Positions 61,453-63,150 of a stretch of DNA of 63,150 bases are shown piece after piece. The stretch spans positions 1 through 63,150 of the forward strand of contig NZ_JAQIOZ010000026.1 in NCBI RefSeq assembly GCF_028023675.1, read 5' to 3'. The translations under genes and the position numbers were made by a program. Source of the DNA: Primorskyibacter aestuariivivens (GTDB taxonomy: Bacteria > Pseudomonadota > Alphaproteobacteria > Rhodobacterales > Rhodobacteraceae). Within the stretch, counting starts at the first letter, position 1. Each line of letters starts with the position of its first letter. The notes beneath the pieces were generated by a model. That model saw only the letters and a list, made by a program, of their open reading frames with translations, ran no database searches and was not told the DNA's origin.

Positions 61453-62544
61453 ATGATCAGACAACTTACCACCGCCCTCGTTCTGTGTGCCGCGCCTGTT
61501 ACGGCGCAAACGGTGCAGACCTCTGTGGGCAATCTCACGATCACGCCTGTGGTGACGGACCTCGACACGCCCTGGGCCTTCGGGTTCCTGCCCGGGGGCG
61601 GCCTTCTGATCACCGAACGCGATGGTGTGCTGCTCCATATCGCGGCGGATGGCACGCGGCGCGAGGTGGACGGATTGCCGAAAATCCGCACTGACGGGCA
61701 GGGCGGGTTGCTTGACCTCTTGGTGCCGCGCGATTTCGCGCAGACGCGGCTCATTTTCATGGCCTACGCCAAACCGGCCATGCTGGGGCGGTCCGGCACG
61801 GCGGTGATGCGCGCGCGGCTCTCGGAGGATGGCGCACGGCTGAGCGACGTGGAGACGATCTTTTCCATCGCAGCGCCCACCGGGTCGGGTCACCATTTCG
61901 GCTCGCGCCTTGTCGAAGCCCCCAATGGCGATCTGTTTGTCACCGTGGGTGACCGGGGCGATCGCCCCTCGGCTCAGGATACAAGCAACCATAATGGCTC
62001 GGTTTTGCGGATCACCCGCGACGGGGCGGCGGCACCGGGCAACCCTGACCTCGGGCCGGACGCGCAGCCCGAAATCTGGTCCTACGGCCACCGCAACCCG
62101 CAGGGCGCGGCGCTGGACCTGGCGGGGCAACTTTGGGTCAATGAGCACGGCGCGCGTGGCGGGGACGAGGTGAACCGCATCGAAAAAGGGGCCAATTACG
62201 GCTGGCCGGTGATTGCCTATGGCCGCCATTACAGCGGCGCGAAAATCGGCGAGGGCACAGCCAAGAAAGGCATGCAACAGCCCCAGCATTACTGGGACCC
62301 GTCCATCGCGCCCTCGGGCATGATGTTCTATTCCGGCGCGCTCTGGCCCGAGTGGCGCGGCGATGCTTTTGTCGGCTCGCTGAAATTCGACTATATCGCC
62401 CGGCTGGACGGTGCGCCGCTGACCGAGGTGGAGCAGATCAGCGCCGAGGAAACCGCCCGCGTGCGCGACATCCGTGAAGGCCCGGGCGGCGCGATCTGGT
62501 TTCTGAGCGTGGGCGAGGGCACGCTTTATCGCATGACGCCCTGA
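61453..62544 (+). CDS. PQQ-dependent aldose sugar dehydrogenase-like protein
   Basis: 363 residues with signal peptide (LTTALVLCAAPVTAQ). Beta-propeller of the soluble glucose/aldose dehydrogenase family (YliI/Asd-like): LDTPWAFGFLPGGGLLITER, GSGHHFGSRLVEAPNGDLFV (catalytic His region), GDRGDRPSAQDTSNHNGSVL, GHRNPQGAALD and HGARGGDEVNRIEKGANYGW, PVIAYG. Oxidises aldoses in the periplasm with PQQ in its relatives; cofactor use here is inferred. GGGAGAG precedes ATG 61453. Confidence 0.92.
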   Translation: MIRQLTTALVLCAAPVTAQTVQTSVGNLTITPVVTDLDTPWAFGFLPGGGLLITERDGVLLHIAADGTRREVDGLPKIRTDGQGGLLDLLVPRDFAQTRLIFMAYAKPAMLGRSGTAVMRARLSEDGARLSDVETIFSIAAPTGSGHHFGSRLVEAPNGDLFVTVGDRGDRPSAQDTSNHNGSVLRITRDGAAAPGNPDLGPDAQPEIWSYGHRNPQGAALDLAGQLWVNEHGARGGDEVNRIEKGANYGWPVIAYGRHYSGAKIGEGTAKKGMQQPQHYWDPSIAPSGMMFYSGALWPEWRGDAFVGSLKFDYIARLDGAPLTEVEQISAEETARVRDIREGPGGAIWFLSVGEGTLYRMTP

Positions 62545-62616
62545 GCGCGCAGGTCTCTGGCCAGAATCGCGCGGCTGCGGCAGGATCGGCGCATTGATCC
62601 AAGGGAGATTTGAACA

Positions 62617-63036
62617 ATGCGCATGATTCCCGCCCTGTTGGCGCTTTTGACCGGTCTGCTCACCGCCGTCGCCGTCTCGGCGCAGGACGATGTGCCGATC
62701 TTTGACAATTACCTGTCCCTGCGCGCCGTGCTGGACGCCCAGATGAAGAACCGCGACATTGCCGAGGTGATGACCACCTTTGGCGGGTCCTCACCGCCCG
62801 AAGAGCTGGAGGCGCTTGAAGCCCGCGTGCGCGAGATCTTCCCCCGCGATTTCGAAAATGCCGCGCTCCTGCGGCGCAACGAGATGGAAAACGGCTGGCG
62901 GCAGGAGCTGATCGCCTATTGGACCGGGATCGACTATATCTATGTCTACCTGCTGCTGCATGACCGCGATGAAGGGCTGCTGTCGGTCACCATGCGCTTC
63001 AACACCGATTTCGATGAGCTGAACGCGGCATTCTAG
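62617..63036 (+). CDS. small secreted protein of unknown function
   Basis: 139 residues. Signal peptide (MIPALLALLTGLLTAVAVSA), then a helical body (ELEALEARVREIFPRDFENA, ELIAYWTGIDYIYVYLLLHD) with a final beta segment (LLSVTMRFNTDFDEL). I do not recognise it. It ends at the TAG inside the CTAG next to the IS end, so its last residue or two and stop could have been altered by the insertion. Confidence 0.7.
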   Translation: MRMIPALLALLTGLLTAVAVSAQDDVPIFDNYLSLRAVLDAQMKNRDIAEVMTTFGGSSPPEELEALEARVREIFPRDFENAALLRRNEMENGWRQELIAYWTGIDYIYVYLLLHDRDEGLLSVTMRFNTDFDELNAAF

Positions 63037-63149
63037 GTGTTCAGTCCCGGCATTTGGTGGATCGGATTTAGGATGAAACGATCTGGCTCTGAAGTCCAGA
63101 TCTTGCAGATGTATTCGTAAGGCGTCAGCCCGCTGAGGGTCTTGAACCT
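63033..63149 (-). mobile_element. 3' end of an IS481-type transposase, right copy
   Basis: Minus-strand frame identical to the left copy (RFKTLSGLTPYEYICKIW onward, ending MPGLNT and TAG). Bases 63033-63150 are the exact reverse complement of 2-119. The IS-side end TGTTCAG is preceded by TCTAGG, again an NCTAGN target. Both copies read toward the inside of the window. Confidence 0.8.
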
Positions 63150-63150
63150 G

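Noticed and set aside
1-63150. A 63-kb composite transposon between the two IS ends
   Set aside because: The content is mostly housekeeping (pyrH, frr, bamA, lpx, cysS, ssb). Assembly breakage at IS copies explains the ends better.
1-63150. CRISPR arrays, rRNA operons, prophage genes
   Set aside because: No regularly spaced repeats, rRNA-like sequence or phage structural or integrase genes were seen.

Overview
The window looks like one assembly contig from an alphaproteobacterium of the Roseobacter group (Rhodobacteraceae). The grounds are high G+C, many ATGA or TGATG gene overlaps, a citramalate-type CimA, LpxI in the lipid A cluster, a soxR divergon, an LTD-Hint protein, and large peptide and branched-chain amino-acid ABC operons. 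No rRNA, prophage or CRISPR array is visible. Both ends are the same 118-bp sequence in inverted orientation: the 3' end of an IS481-type transposase, each copy abutting a CTAG target. The contig therefore probably stops where two IS copies begin.

Layout. 1-3.3 kb: IS end, hydrolase and YjbR genes, and the soxR divergon (SoxR / VOC protein + EamA exporter) with a MerR-type operator-promoter. 3.4-7.3 kb: cysS, cimA and a squalene-synthase-like (NDUFAF6-type) gene. 7.3-13.6 kb: MFS transporter, CobK-like reductase, AlkA-type glycosylase, esterase, VOC protein, ABC-F ATPase and HNH nuclease. 13.9-17.7 kb: a three-subunit molybdenum hydroxylase followed by a MoaD-like protein ending in Gly-Gly. 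17.8-26.8 kb: tRNA-Asn, metallo-hydrolase, orphan histidine kinase, a CAU tRNA, purMN, rnd, sufE, ssb, a lytic transglycosylase and thpR. 26.8-34.3 kb: a peptide/nickel-type ABC operon under an AraC-family regulator, with two direct repeats exactly 22 bp apart in its promoter region. 34.3-52.2 kb: miaA, then pyrH, frr, uppS, cdsA, dxr, rseP, bamA, skp, fabZ, lpxA, lpxI and lpxB, which build the cell envelope and lipid A.

The most unusual part is 36.2-40.6 kb. Three tandem, diverged paralogues lie between pyrH and frr, which are usually neighbours. Each encodes an exported protein with a signal peptide, a ClpP-like domain with apparently intact Ser and His, a cysteine-paired middle domain and an SH3b-like C-terminus with a shared C..LC...LNAC(Y/F)D...WY signature. 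I read these as a family of periplasmic ClpP-fold proteases or binding proteins; no function is established.

52.2-63 kb: an IalB-family protein; a 456-bp intergenic region carrying two minus-strand small-RNA candidates, one with an anti-Shine-Dalgarno-like CUUCCUCCCU between a hairpin and a U-tailed terminator; a HerA-like ATPase (DUF853); the LTD-Hint protein; a complete livJGFHM operon; a PQQ-type sugar dehydrogenase; a small secreted protein; and the second IS end. All functions are from sequence reading only; no database search was run.
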